This document shows positions 1 to 8,502 of a stretch of DNA of 36,973 nt, one piece after another. Source of the DNA: Pseudomonadota bacterium (GTDB lineage: Bacteria; Bdellovibrionota_C; UBA2361; SZUA-149); the NCBI GenBank assembly GCA_029555385.1, contig JAKPSH010000185.1, forward strand, positions 1 to 36,973, written 5' to 3'. The notes under the pieces were generated by a model. That model searched no databases, had not been told where the DNA came from, and saw only the letters and a program-made list of their open reading frames with translations. The number at the start of each line of letters is the position of its first letter. Position 1 is the stretch's first letter. A program made the translations under genes and the position numbers.

Positions 1-117
1 GCTGTGCCATCAATCGCGTCTCCACCCGGGATTGACCCCGCACCGGGGAACTTTGAGATCCCTCGCGCGGTGACTGCTGCCTTGAGGAACAACCGGTGGG
101 CTCGGGATAACGGTTAA
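1..117 (+). CDS. Possible C-terminal end of a gene cut by the window edge
   Basis: Frame 1 is open from the first base to a TAA at 115-117, giving 38 residues rich in Pro, Ala and Arg that end in RWARDNG. No domain is recognisable. The length is too short to separate a real gene tail from chance, so this is offered only because the window begins inside something. The sequence between it and the DinB gene holds one further small candidate ORF. Confidence 0.3.
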   Translation, partial: AVPSIASPPGIDPAPGNFEIPRAVTAALRNNRWARDNG

Positions 118-170
118 AATACAGGCGATGCAACTGCGCTAAACCTCTGCGCTCGGGATGAGGAGAAAAG

Positions 171-311
171 ATGACCGCTGCGCATCGCCTGCGCGCTGGC
201 CCGCAGCGATTGGTCCACAGCAATAGCAGTGAACCAATGCATACCGGCGCGCTGCGGCAGGCAAAACAGCATTTGTGGCACAGGCTGGCCAAGCCTGGTG
301 AAATCGCCTAA
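171..311 (+). CDS. Small candidate ORF (46 aa) behind a strong ribosome binding site
   Basis: An ATG at 171 follows GAGGAG at 160-165 with near-ideal spacing, and the frame runs 46 codons to TAA at 309-311. The product would be basic (many His, Arg, Lys and Gln), with no signal peptide or membrane segment, and I recognise no family. It ends 53 nt before the DinB gene and could be a leader peptide or chance. The only positive evidence is the Shine-Dalgarno match. Confidence 0.25.
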   Translation: MTAAHRLRAGPQRLVHSNSSEPMHTGALRQAKQHLWHRLAKPGEIA

Positions 312-364
312 CCTCAAAGAAATTGAGATATGCACACACACTGCTGAAACCCAGGGAGAAGGTG

Positions 365-838
365 ATGAATAAGGAATGCTCTGCTGCGCAGCTCCAAGCA
401 GCTCATCGGTATTTTTACAATACGATAGAATGTTTGACCGAGCACGATTCAAATTTCACGCCGCAGCCGGGCATGTACTCGGCGGCGCAGCAGGTCGCCC
501 ATGCGGCGCTGACCATCGAATGGTTTCTCCAAGGCGCATTTGCGCCGGACGGTTTCGACCTCGACTTTGCCGCTGCTGACGCTAAAGTGCGCCAGATCAA
601 TTCCCTTGCTCAAGCGAAAGCGCGTTTCGACCGCGCGGCAGCGCGAGCGCTCGATGACCTGCAAACAAAGTCCGCGGACGATTGGAGCAAACCCATCGCC
701 GACGGTCCAATTTTAGGCGGACACCCACGCTCCGGTATTATCGGCGCAATGATTGAGCACACTGCGCACCACCGCGGATCGCTTGCGGTTTATGCGCGCC
801 TCCTTGGGCGCGTCCCGAAGATGCCTTACAGCGATTAA
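365..838 (+). CDS. DinB-like (DUF1569/DinB superfamily) protein
   Basis: This is a 157-residue soluble protein with the pattern of the DinB/YfiT metal-binding four-helix bundle. There is a histidine in the second helix region (H46, in QQVAHAAL) and a His cluster near the C-terminus (H132, H135, H136, in IEHTAHHRG). The family normally uses three His residues to hold a divalent metal. Members include thiol transferases and many proteins of unknown role, so the substrate cannot be assigned. I chose the ATG at 365 over an upstream in-frame ATG at 323 because AGGGAGAAGG lies just before it. The gene converges with panD, leaving only 34 nt between the stop codons. Confidence 0.8.
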   Translation: MNKECSAAQLQAAHRYFYNTIECLTEHDSNFTPQPGMYSAAQQVAHAALTIEWFLQGAFAPDGFDLDFAAADAKVRQINSLAQAKARFDRAAARALDDLQTKSADDWSKPIADGPILGGHPRSGIIGAMIEHTAHHRGSLAVYARLLGRVPKMPYSD

Positions 839-872
839 ATTGACATAATCCTACTCAGCGTTGCGTGACTGA

Positions 873-1298
873 TTATGAGTGACCTGCGAGCCTCTGCTGC
901 GGTCCCGGCAGCTCTGGGCGCACGGCAAGCAGGCGGTTTGCGGCGTCGACAAAGACAATCTCCGCATGCCACGAGGACACAAGTTCATCGGGAACGTCGG
1001 CAAAAGCTGCAACGATGATAATATCTCCCGGCCCCGCATGATGCGCTGCCGCTCCGTTAACACAGACATCGCCCGAACCAAGCTCTCCCTTGATTGCATA
1101 TGTTTCAAAACGGCTTCCGCGCGTGACATTCCACACACTGATCGCTTCATATGGATGAATACCGCTTGCTCCGAGCAATTCCGGTGAAAGCGTCAGGCTA
1201 CCTTCATACTCCAAATCGGCATGCGTCACCCGCAGACGATGAATCTTGCCTGCAAGCATGCGCCGCATCACCCCTTGCTTTTGACGGCCGAATGACAT
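873..1298 (-). CDS. panD: Aspartate 1-decarboxylase (PanD), pyruvoyl enzyme
   Basis: It converts L-aspartate to beta-alanine for pantothenate and coenzyme A synthesis in the cytoplasm. The family signature is clear: MLAGKIHRLRVTHADLEYEG followed by SLTL. The proenzyme is self-cleaved between Gly33 and Ser34 of this model, and the Ser becomes the pyruvoyl group. Also typical are AISVWNVTRGSRFETYAI and VNGAAAHHAGPGDIIIVAAF, with the catalytic Tyr and the oxyanion-region Asn-Gly. An ATG at 1268 (MRRMLAG) would match the usual family N-terminus and has its own AAGGGG; the ATG at 1298 has GGGAG upstream, so the first ten residues are uncertain. At 141 aa it is slightly longer than typical (about 126). 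No other pantothenate gene is adjacent. Confidence 0.93.
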   Translation of the reverse strand: MSFGRQKQGVMRRMLAGKIHRLRVTHADLEYEGSLTLSPELLGASGIHPYEAISVWNVTRGSRFETYAIKGELGSGDVCVNGAAAHHAGPGDIIIVAAFADVPDELVSSWHAEIVFVDAANRLLAVRPELPGPQQRLAGHS

Positions 1299-1391
1299 TC
1301 ATTATCTCCCAATTAACCAGACGCGCGCGGCACCAGCACGCCGCGACATAATTCTACCACCGCGCAGCCGCTGACAGACAGAAGCGCCGTT

Positions 1392-3053
1392 TTAATAGAC
1401 GCTCTCCAGGTAACACGCTTCACATACTATCTGCAACTCGCAATCCGCACTATACGCGGTGACAATATCGTGCCCGCACATCGCGCACTGAGCAGCGCGC
1501 AGCACAAGCGGATTACGCAGTGCCATGCGCCGCTGATGGCGGCAATCAGGACAGTGCACGGGCGGCGGTAAGTTTGCGCGCCTCAAAAATCCAAGTTCCT
1601 GGGCGATGATCCGGTAGTTTTTTCCACAGCTTGCACAGCAGAATATCTCCTTCACGATGTCATCATAAAGCTGAGCACTTTGCCCGGGCAGTTCAGCCGT
1701 GGCGCTTCGTCGATCGCGCTCGTCGTCCTCCTGCCAGCGGAAACCGCGCCGCAGCGCTTCCTGCCTGGTCAGCGGAAAATAATCCATCGCCATTGACTCG
1801 TTATACGCAAACGAACAAACGCCCGCGGGAAAAAACTCTCCGTAGTCGCCCCTTGCGCGCATTTGCTCCACAATCCGCGCCCGAGCCCCGTAATAATCGC
1901 TCTTGGAATACTGCCGGTTAAGGATGCAGTAGCGCTTGCGCTTCACTCCGACGCAACCAAACAGGTCTGACGATTGTACACACCCGTAGCAGTACTCCAG
2001 AGCGCTGCAGTTCGTCAGGCAAGTTGAGCAGAATTTGAGGTTGTAAATATTATCGCCGCAAGCCGCTGACTGATAGATTAATTCGGCCTTATCCCCCCAC
2101 GAGTTGTAATCCGCACAGTCTTTAACACCCAGTGAAAGCTTGGCGCAATAGCGGCAATCCTCCAAATCTTTGCTGTCAAAACAGTAATAAGCATTCTTCG
2201 ACTGATAAAGATGATTTCCTAGACATTCCTGGTTCTGTTCGCCGTAAAGCGACCGGTGGGCAGCGCCCTGCACCAGTTTGGCAAGGTGGTGCAGCACGGT
2301 CTCCACACCGCTCAGCTCATCCAGCCGCAGGCGGCTTTTCTCCTCGTGATACTCGGCGGCCGTGTACTGCTGGTTAAAAATCTGATACTGAGCCTGGCGC
2401 AGGTTGACGCAGCCGATGCAGTCGCGGCAGGCGCTGCAGCTAAACAGCCCAAAGCTGTCCGAGCAGTTCTGGCAGTTTTGTGCATAAGCCAGGTTGTAAC
2501 AACGGAGGCAATCAAGGCACTCAAAGCACAGTTCGCAGTTGTAGCAAACTGCGCAGTCCATCATCGATTTGCACTCCTTAATCAAGTCACAGTAATAGCA
2601 GTCCTCATCATAGTCAGCCTGGCTGACCAAATAGCAGTTCTTCAGGTAACCGGTGCAATTGGTATAATCACTGTTCTCCGTTGTCCCCCCGGTAATATAA
2701 AGCGCCATGTGCGGGACGCGGTTCTTTAACTCGAGAAACTGTTCGAAGAAGGAACGGCTGTAGTCGTACTGCACTCCATAATCGAGTGCATCCCAGCTAT
2801 CACCCCACCAATCTTCAGCCGCATATACCGGAAACGGCTGCTCGTGGTGATACTGCGAGAGAATGCGCTTACCCGTTTTGCTGCACTGACGATAGTAAAG
2901 ACGGCGCGTGTTGCGTTCGGCCAGCCGCCGGAGCAGCCGGCACTGCGGACAGTTTCGCGGGGCCGGCACTTCGAGGCGGCGGTAAAATTCGAAATCGGCA
3001 TCATCCAGGGTGAAAGGCTCGCCGCAGCCGCTGCACAACAGTTTTTCGCCCAT
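1392..3053 (-). CDS. Very cysteine-rich multi-zinc-ribbon protein, CPR-type family of unknown function
   Basis: This 553-residue protein has about 47 cysteines, most as CxxC pairs. The N-terminus holds a zinc ribbon (CSGC near residue 7, then NCPQC), followed by RLYYRQCSKTGKRI and an aromatic-rich segment (EDWWGDSWDALDYG). The centre is a run of short NCxxC/DCxxC repeats in two related halves, each ending in a block with an NRQY or NQQY motif. The C-terminus carries two more ribbons (CCASC with HCPDC, and CAMC with CEAC). I know this layout from proteins common in Candidate Phyla Radiation genomes, often mislabelled CaiB/BaiF. It has no signal peptide or membrane segment, so cytoplasmic metal or nucleic-acid binding is inferred. 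It lies 70 nt downstream of rsmA with GGAGG upstream of its ATG. The molecular function is unknown. Confidence 0.88.
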   Translation of the reverse strand: MGEKLLCSGCGEPFTLDDADFEFYRRLEVPAPRNCPQCRLLRRLAERNTRRLYYRQCSKTGKRILSQYHHEQPFPVYAAEDWWGDSWDALDYGVQYDYSRSFFEQFLELKNRVPHMALYITGGTTENSDYTNCTGYLKNCYLVSQADYDEDCYYCDLIKECKSMMDCAVCYNCELCFECLDCLRCYNLAYAQNCQNCSDSFGLFSCSACRDCIGCVNLRQAQYQIFNQQYTAAEYHEEKSRLRLDELSGVETVLHHLAKLVQGAAHRSLYGEQNQECLGNHLYQSKNAYYCFDSKDLEDCRYCAKLSLGVKDCADYNSWGDKAELIYQSAACGDNIYNLKFCSTCLTNCSALEYCYGCVQSSDLFGCVGVKRKRYCILNRQYSKSDYYGARARIVEQMRARGDYGEFFPAGVCSFAYNESMAMDYFPLTRQEALRRGFRWQEDDERDRRSATAELPGQSAQLYDDIVKEIFCCASCGKNYRIIAQELGFLRRANLPPPVHCPDCRHQRRMALRNPLVLRAAQCAMCGHDIVTAYSADCELQIVCEACYLESVY

Positions 3054-3123
3054 CTTTTATCAGGTCCTCCGGCGTGCGTCTCTGCGTTCTAGTTTAACAC
3101 TTGCTTCTTTCCTTTTCTATCTC

Positions 3124-3969
3124 TTATTTCTCCTTTATTTCGCCAAGCGCCAGGGCTAAAGCAGCAAATTCCTCAAGCGTCAGATTCTCCGCGCGCCGTG
3201 TCCCCGCGATACCCGCCGTATGCAGCGCTTCGTCGATGCGCTTCTTGGCGATGCCCAAGGAAGAGCCTGTCAGGCTGTTGAGCAGTGTCTTTCTCCGGTG
3301 CGAAAATGCAGCACGCACCACTTGTTCAAAGTAAACCGGATCAGCTACCGCCAGAGCAGGTTCTTTACGAATCCTGAGCTTAATTAAGCGCGAAGAAACG
3401 CCGGCACGCGGATAAAAGTGTTCGCCCCCGACAGAAAAGCCAAGGTCAACATCGGCGTACATCGCACGGAGGATGCTCAGTGAGCCGCAAGCGCGTTCTC
3501 CTGGATCGGCTCCCAAGCGCGCAGCAAATTCCTCCTGCAGCAGCAAGCACGCGGATTTAATGAACGAGCGCTGCGTCAGCACCCATAGCACAACGTCTGT
3601 TGATATCGAATAAGGAACATTGCTCACCACCGTAATCTTTTCTGCGCCAAGCGCCTCTGCGCCGCACTGCGCGCTAAACTCCCGGATATCCGCGCAAAAA
3701 ACACGCTCTGGATGCCGGGCAAACAGGGTGCGGCGCAGTTCGTCGCAGAGTTTCTCTTCTAGTTCGACAACACATATATCCGGCGTCAGTGCAAGCAGCG
3801 CTTGCGTCAAAGCGCCGAGGCCCGGTCCGATTTCCAGCACCTTTTCTCCCGCGCCAGCCCCTGAGAAATCAGCAATCGCCCGAGCTGCGCTGGGATCTTT
3901 AAGAAAATTTTGTCCCTTCTTTTTGCGCGGAACAAGGTCCAGCGCAGCTAAGCGCGTTTTAACATTCAT
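3124..3969 (-). CDS. rsmA: 16S rRNA (A1518/A1519-N6)-dimethyltransferase
   Basis: RsmA (KsgA) dimethylates two adjacent adenines near the 3' end of 16S rRNA late in 30S assembly. The sequence shows the N-terminal RKKKGQNFL box, the SAM-binding VLEIGPGLGALT motif, the acidic VVELEEKL strand end, and SNVPYSIST, the family's NLPY-type catalytic motif with Val in place of Leu. The C-terminal helical domain includes FSHRRKTLLNSL. I place the start at the ATG at 3969, which overlaps the tsaD stop as ATGA; in-frame ATGs at 3975 and 3993 are alternatives lying inside tsaD. No clear Shine-Dalgarno precedes it, which fits translational coupling. Length is about 281 aa, normal for the family. Confidence 0.95.
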   Translation of the reverse strand: MNVKTRLAALDLVPRKKKGQNFLKDPSAARAIADFSGAGAGEKVLEIGPGLGALTQALLALTPDICVVELEEKLCDELRRTLFARHPERVFCADIREFSAQCGAEALGAEKITVVSNVPYSISTDVVLWVLTQRSFIKSACLLLQEEFAARLGADPGERACGSLSILRAMYADVDLGFSVGGEHFYPRAGVSSRLIKLRIRKEPALAVADPVYFEQVVRAAFSHRRKTLLNSLTGSSLGIAKKRIDEALHTAGIAGTRRAENLTLEEFAALALALGEIKEK

Positions 3970-5069
3970 GGACATATTGCGCCGAGGGGCCACTTGGCCA
4001 ACGCCCCGATGTCATCAGGCACACCGGGTCCGAGATATCCTGGCTGCGGCCCGGCACTACGCCATTGCCGGTAACTTTGCGGATTCCGCTGAATAATACG
4101 GCAGGCGAGAAGTCCAATCATTGCCGCATTATCGGTGCAATAACGCCGGGCAGGAACACAATATTTAATTCCGCGCTTCCCCATTTCTTCAGCCAAGCAA
4201 ACGCGCAGGCTTTCGTTTGCCGCTACTCCCCCACTGAGCACAAAAGACCTCGGGCGCTGTGCCTCACAAGCGATGACTGATTTCTCCGTCAGCGCGCGAA
4301 CAATCGCCGCCTGATAGGACGCAGCCAAGTCTTGCACGACCTCCTTTTCCCGCGCCTTCTCACCGAGCTGTGTCACCACCCTTTGCAGTGCAGTTTTTAA
4401 GCCGCTGAAGCTAAAGCTCGCCGGATCGCCCGATACGCCAACGGGCAGTTTGTAGCGGGCGAAGTCACCATCAATTGCCGCACGGGAAAGGGACGGCCCG
4501 CCCGGATAAGGAAGACCTAAGAGCATTGCTCCTTTATCGAAAGCCTCCCCCGCAGCATCATCCCTTGTTTTAGCCACTACTTCATAACTGCGCTCCTCCT
4601 TGGCGAACACGAGCAGGGTATGCCCGCCGGAGACTATCAGCGCAAGCAACGGATACTCCGGACGCTCTCCCGGAGCGGCAAGTTCCCCGGCATAGAGGTG
4701 TCCCTCCAGGTGATTGACCGTAACGAGCGGAACTCCAAGGCCAAGCGCCAAGGATTTCGCAAAGCACAGCCCGACCAACAGACAGCCCTTGAGACCCGGT
4801 CCGCGGGTTACGCACACGGCATCCAACCTGCAAAACGTCATTGCGCTTTGCTCAAGCGCTTCGCCGATCATCAACGGCAAATTAACAATATGCTCGCGCG
4901 CGGCCAGTTCCGGGACGACCCCTCCATACGGCTCGTGCAGCTTTGTCTGGCTTGAGACAAGATCGGCAATTACCACATCGGCTATCGTGCTCGCGCGGCA
5001 AGCTGCTTTAGCGTCATCGAGAACCGCCACTGCAGTCTCGTCACAGCTTGTCTCAATAGCTAGCAGCAT
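3966..5069 (-). CDS. tsaD: tRNA N6-adenosine threonylcarbamoyltransferase TsaD
   Basis: TsaD transfers the threonylcarbamoyl group to A37 of ANN-decoding tRNAs (t6A synthesis), working with TsaB and TsaE. The 367-residue protein begins MLLAIETSCDETA and carries the metal-binding HxxxH (H120 and H124 in NHLEGH), the ATPase-fold motif IVSGGHTLL, the FSFSGLKTAL segment, VLSGGVAANESLR and the CTDNAAMI metal motif. All expected motifs are present. It lies 17 nt after the cytochrome gene and overlaps rsmA by 4 nt, so it sits in a minus-strand operon. Its partner rimI is elsewhere in the window (11.7-12.2 kb) on the same strand but not adjacent; tsaB and tsaE were not seen. Confidence 0.97.
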   Translation of the reverse strand: MLLAIETSCDETAVAVLDDAKAACRASTIADVVIADLVSSQTKLHEPYGGVVPELAAREHIVNLPLMIGEALEQSAMTFCRLDAVCVTRGPGLKGCLLVGLCFAKSLALGLGVPLVTVNHLEGHLYAGELAAPGERPEYPLLALIVSGGHTLLVFAKEERSYEVVAKTRDDAAGEAFDKGAMLLGLPYPGGPSLSRAAIDGDFARYKLPVGVSGDPASFSFSGLKTALQRVVTQLGEKAREKEVVQDLAASYQAAIVRALTEKSVIACEAQRPRSFVLSGGVAANESLRVCLAEEMGKRGIKYCVPARRYCTDNAAMIGLLACRIIQRNPQSYRQWRSAGPQPGYLGPGVPDDIGALAKWPLGAICP

Positions 5070-5086
5070 CTGGTAATTAATAATGA

Positions 5087-6337
5087 CTACTGAGTTTTAA
5101 GAAACTTCGCGATCGCCAGCTTATCCTGATCCGATGCCCTGGCGAAATACGGCCACGGACACAGCTCGGGCTTGGCTTGCCGGCCGTCACGAGTCTGTCC
5201 TGTCGTCAGATAATGAAGGATATCCTGCACAGACCACTCATAAAGCCCCCCTTCTTCGCTCCCCGCCCGGATATCCGGGGCGTTGGGAGGAAATATTTCC
5301 TGGGCCTCGTTCGCGGAGGAACTGTCTGCGGAAGAAACTCCATATGCCGCATGACCAAGCAAGCTTTGCTCTTCGCGGTTCTTTTGCTCGTCCCGGCGCT
5401 GCTCAAACTCTGCTCTGCCCTCTTCGGAAAGCAAAGCCGCCGTCTGCTCCATATCGGCGGGTTTGCCCTGAAGGAGTTGAAAAAGCGCGGCCAAGGCGCC
5501 AATTAATGATCGTTTCTGCCGCCGTCCCGTAAAGGCTTTTCCTTGAGCGGAGGCCGCCCCGGACGGAGAATGGCAGACCACACACCCGGCAACATTTCGC
5601 GCCAAATAACGGCCATACTGCGCTACCGGTTTCTCGGGAAGGCCTGGCACGTAACCGGCAATATCGTCATGCTGCGAAATGATGCCCCAGTTCTTACGGG
5701 AAAAGCCGCCCAGCACTCGCCGGTCAACGGGCGAGTTCACCGGCGGCTGTGCCAGCAAATACAGCGCAACCGCCGTAGAGTCGCCGTCGCTCATCCAGCG
5801 GTAACCCTCATGCACATCAACGGAGAGCGCCTGACCCTGCTTGTTTATTGAGGCACGCAGCGCACGTTTAATATCTGCGATACTCCAGGTGCCAATACCA
5901 GTGCTTGCATCGGGCGTGATATTCGCAGCATTCACCTCGCCGAAACGATCTGCCATCTTTCTGCCGCCGCTAAGCGGAGAATCCGGATCCGCTGCCGTTC
6001 TGCCGTGGCAAACTCCGCATGCACCCGGTCCGCGCACCAAATATCCGCCCCGCACCAGAAGACCTTCCAACTCCCCTCCGTCAGGAACGATCACCGACGG
6101 CAACGGATCAAAATCCCCCCACACTGTGCGCAAGACAGGCAGGTTGTACCAATCACGGCCCGCACCCGAATTCTCCACTTCGCCATTTACCGCAGCAGCA
6201 GGCACAGCAACCTCCCGTGCCCCATCGCTCGCACAGGCCAAGAGCAGCGCCGCACACACGCTTGCGGCCATGACCATGCAGCAACACTTGTGCCCAGCGC
6301 CGGTGCTGCCCGCGCTGCTCCTGTGCTTAGTTCTCAT
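5087..6337 (-). CDS. Two-haem periplasmic cytochrome c lipoprotein
   Basis: The protein starts with a basic N-region, a hydrophobic stretch and a lipobox-like LLLACAS, so it is probably an exported lipoprotein. It contains two haem-binding motifs, CGVCH and CVVCH. The first domain resembles the cytochrome subunits of membrane dehydrogenases (NITPDASTGIGTWS, then a Met ligand candidate in YRWMSDGD). The second CXXCH is followed by a charged insertion of about 100 residues, and its usual axial Met position reads FARASDQD, without Met. Electron transfer is therefore likely, but the partner is unknown. A GTG at 6346 is an alternative start; I prefer the ATG at 6337. It lies between htrA and tsaD with short spacers, an unusual setting for a cytochrome. 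Confidence 0.85.
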   Translation of the reverse strand: MRTKHRSSAGSTGAGHKCCCMVMAASVCAALLLACASDGAREVAVPAAAVNGEVENSGAGRDWYNLPVLRTVWGDFDPLPSVIVPDGGELEGLLVRGGYLVRGPGACGVCHGRTAADPDSPLSGGRKMADRFGEVNAANITPDASTGIGTWSIADIKRALRASINKQGQALSVDVHEGYRWMSDGDSTAVALYLLAQPPVNSPVDRRVLGGFSRKNWGIISQHDDIAGYVPGLPEKPVAQYGRYLARNVAGCVVCHSPSGAASAQGKAFTGRRQKRSLIGALAALFQLLQGKPADMEQTAALLSEEGRAEFEQRRDEQKNREEQSLLGHAAYGVSSADSSSANEAQEIFPPNAPDIRAGSEEGGLYEWSVQDILHYLTTGQTRDGRQAKPELCPWPYFARASDQDKLAIAKFLKTQ

Positions 6338-6372
6338 AAGACCCACTGCTTACGCGCCGGCGCGGAAAAGCT

Positions 6373-7839
6373 CTACTCCGGCTTAATCGTAAAAAACATA
6401 GTATTCTTCTCACGCCGGACAAGGAGCAGCACAGGCTTGTCTTTGGCCAGCTCCTTCGTTACATCACGAAACGCCTGAGGTGAATTTACCGCCTTCCCGC
6501 TTACTTCAAGTACCACGTCACCGCGGCGCAGCCCCGCATTGGCTGCCGCGCTGAACGGCTCAACGCTGGTCACCACCACGCCGGAGGGAGAATCCAGCCC
6601 AAGACTCCGCGCGATATCGGGCGTAATCTCCTGCACGGTCAAGCCTAGCTGGGTCTGTTCTGATTCCTCAGAAAGCTCCGTACCCTCTTCATCTTTCAGC
6701 TCGCGAATCTTCGCCTTCAGCGTTTTGCTCTTGCCCTCGCGAATGATCTCTACCGAAACTTCGCGTCCAATCTCCGTCTCGGCGACCATCAGCGGCAAAT
6801 CGTCATTTTCCACGACTTCGCGCCCGTCATATTTGACAATCACGTCGCCGCGCTTGAATCCCGCGCTGTCCGCCGGGCTGTCTGCGAGCACATCAGCAAC
6901 GAGCGCTCCCTTGGCATCCTGAAGCTTAAAGTACTCCGCCATCTCCGGCTGCACTGGCTGAATCAACACGCCTAGCCAGCCCCGCGTCACTTTGCCCTTC
7001 TCCTTAATCTGCGAAACGATGGTCTTGACCAGGTTGATCGGGATCGCAAAACCAATGCCAATATTGAACCCCGAAGCACCGAACCGGCCTGGGCTGAAGA
7101 TCGCTGTATTCACACCAACAACCTCGCCTCTGAGATTGAACAGCGGTCCGCCGGAATTGCCCGGATTAATCGAGGCATCCGTCTGAATAAAACTGTCATA
7201 CGGCTTGCCGCCGGGAATCTTACGGGACTTAGCTGAAACAATTCCCACGGTGGCCGTATGCCCCAACCGGAAAGGATTGCCAATAGCCATCACCCAATCG
7301 CCAGGCTGGATATCATCGGAGTCTCCAAGCACGGCAGCGGGAAGTTTCCCGCCATGATTCACCTTAATCAGCGCCAGGTCGGTTTTTGCGTCACTCCCTA
7401 CAAGCTCTGCCGTGTATGTCTTCTTGTCATCGCGGAAACTAACAATGATCTTGCTTGCCTTTTCCACCACATGGTTGTTGGTCACAATATAACCATCCGG
7501 GTGAATAACGAATCCGCTGCCCAGGCTGGTGAAGCGCCGGTTCTTTTGATTAGGCGGAAGCTGAAAAAAGAAGTCAAAGGGCGATTGCTGGTCCCCCCCT
7601 TGCGGCCCCGGAAATTCCCCCGAAAAAGGACTGCCCACGTTTTCCTTGCCTTCGGTGCGGATATTAACAACTGACTGGCCCAGCTCATTTACCAGCGGCG
7701 ACAAACTGGGTAGATTCACCTCAGGCAAAGCCGGACGGGAACTAGCTGAACTATCGAGCCACGATTTATCCTCGGCCTGCGCAACAGCGGCACAACCCAG
7801 GAGCAGCACGATAACCAAGCTCTGAATAACACATTTCAT
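6373..7839 (-). CDS. htrA: Do-like periplasmic serine protease (HtrA/DegP/DegQ family)
   Basis: A 488-residue envelope protease and chaperone that degrades misfolded exported proteins. A signal sequence covers residues 1-22 (ending AVAQA; the LLLGC inside could also act as a lipobox). The trypsin-like domain holds the full triad: H123 (TNNHVV), D154 (KTDLALI) and S229 (NPGNSGGP). Two PDZ domains follow, at about 275-370 (GWLGVLIQPV) and 390-480 (LGLTVQEITP). A linker rich in Glu separates them. GAGGA lies about 10 nt before the ATG. The gene follows DUF1844 by 30 nt and precedes the cytochrome gene by 35 nt, suggesting one transcript. DegP, DegQ and DegS-type labels cannot be separated from sequence alone, but two PDZ domains exclude DegS. 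Confidence 0.96.
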   Translation of the reverse strand: MKCVIQSLVIVLLLGCAAVAQAEDKSWLDSSASSRPALPEVNLPSLSPLVNELGQSVVNIRTEGKENVGSPFSGEFPGPQGGDQQSPFDFFFQLPPNQKNRRFTSLGSGFVIHPDGYIVTNNHVVEKASKIIVSFRDDKKTYTAELVGSDAKTDLALIKVNHGGKLPAAVLGDSDDIQPGDWVMAIGNPFRLGHTATVGIVSAKSRKIPGGKPYDSFIQTDASINPGNSGGPLFNLRGEVVGVNTAIFSPGRFGASGFNIGIGFAIPINLVKTIVSQIKEKGKVTRGWLGVLIQPVQPEMAEYFKLQDAKGALVADVLADSPADSAGFKRGDVIVKYDGREVVENDDLPLMVAETEIGREVSVEIIREGKSKTLKAKIRELKDEEGTELSEESEQTQLGLTVQEITPDIARSLGLDSPSGVVVTSVEPFSAAANAGLRRGDVVLEVSGKAVNSPQAFRDVTKELAKDKPVLLLVRREKNTMFFTIKPE

Positions 7840-7869
7840 CTCGCTATTTCCTCAACACAAATGTTAGTC

Positions 7870-8289
7870 CTATCTTACCCCGCCCATTTTCTGCACGTAC
7901 GACATTTGCAGCGATGCCAGAATCTCCGTCAAAAGCAACTGCTCATCACGGCTTAGATTGCCTTTCGTCTTTTCCTGAAGCATCTCCAAAATATCAATCG
8001 TCTGCTGCGCCGCAGCAAGGTTGGTCGATACCACGTTGGTTTCTGGATTCGGCATCTCGCCAAGCAATACCAGAGTTTGTGTGGCAAGCGTCACAATGAA
8101 ACTCGAAAAGTCGATTGGCGCACCCTGCGCGCTTGCGCCAGATTCGGACTCGGCGCCGGTATGCCCTTCGTCCTGTACAATGGGGCGCGATTCGCCCTGG
8201 TCACCTTGCTCTTCAGTGGACTCGTCAGCATGACGACGTTTATCCACGACCCGAAATTGCTCTGCTGATGATATTTTCTCGTCTTTCAT
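7870..8289 (-). CDS. DUF1844 domain protein
   Basis: A small soluble protein of about 139 residues. The first half is charged and low-complexity (many Glu, Gln and Asp); the second half matches the DUF1844 pattern: an FSSFIVTLATQTLVLLGE helix, PNPET, AAQQTIDILEMLQEKTKGNL and a final LLTEILASLQMSYVQ helix. The domain is widespread in Deltaproteobacteria, Acidobacteria and Planctomycetes and has no established function. The start is uncertain: an in-frame TTG at 8307 has an AAAGAGG at good spacing, whereas the ATG at 8289 has only a weak site. It is the first gene of the apparent DUF1844-htrA-cytochrome-tsaD-rsmA run and diverges from larE. Confidence 0.85.
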   Translation of the reverse strand: MKDEKISSAEQFRVVDKRRHADESTEEQGDQGESRPIVQDEGHTGAESESGASAQGAPIDFSSFIVTLATQTLVLLGEMPNPETNVVSTNLAAAQQTIDILEMLQEKTKGNLSRDEQLLLTEILASLQMSYVQKMGGVR

Positions 8290-8502
8290 AGCGGCCCATA
8301 CTACCAAAATACAGCCTCTTTACCAGCACTTCGTATAATTCTCATGCCGTTTATCGGAAACCGACCATAACCCAGGGCTACTCTGCCTTAAGAGCATTCG
8401 CGGCCTTGTTGAAAACGGCTTCTTGTTCAATGCTAGGAAAAAGAATAAGACCATTCGTCCGGCGGCATAATCCGCCGTCATTTTATGCGCTTGAGGGAGA
8501 AC

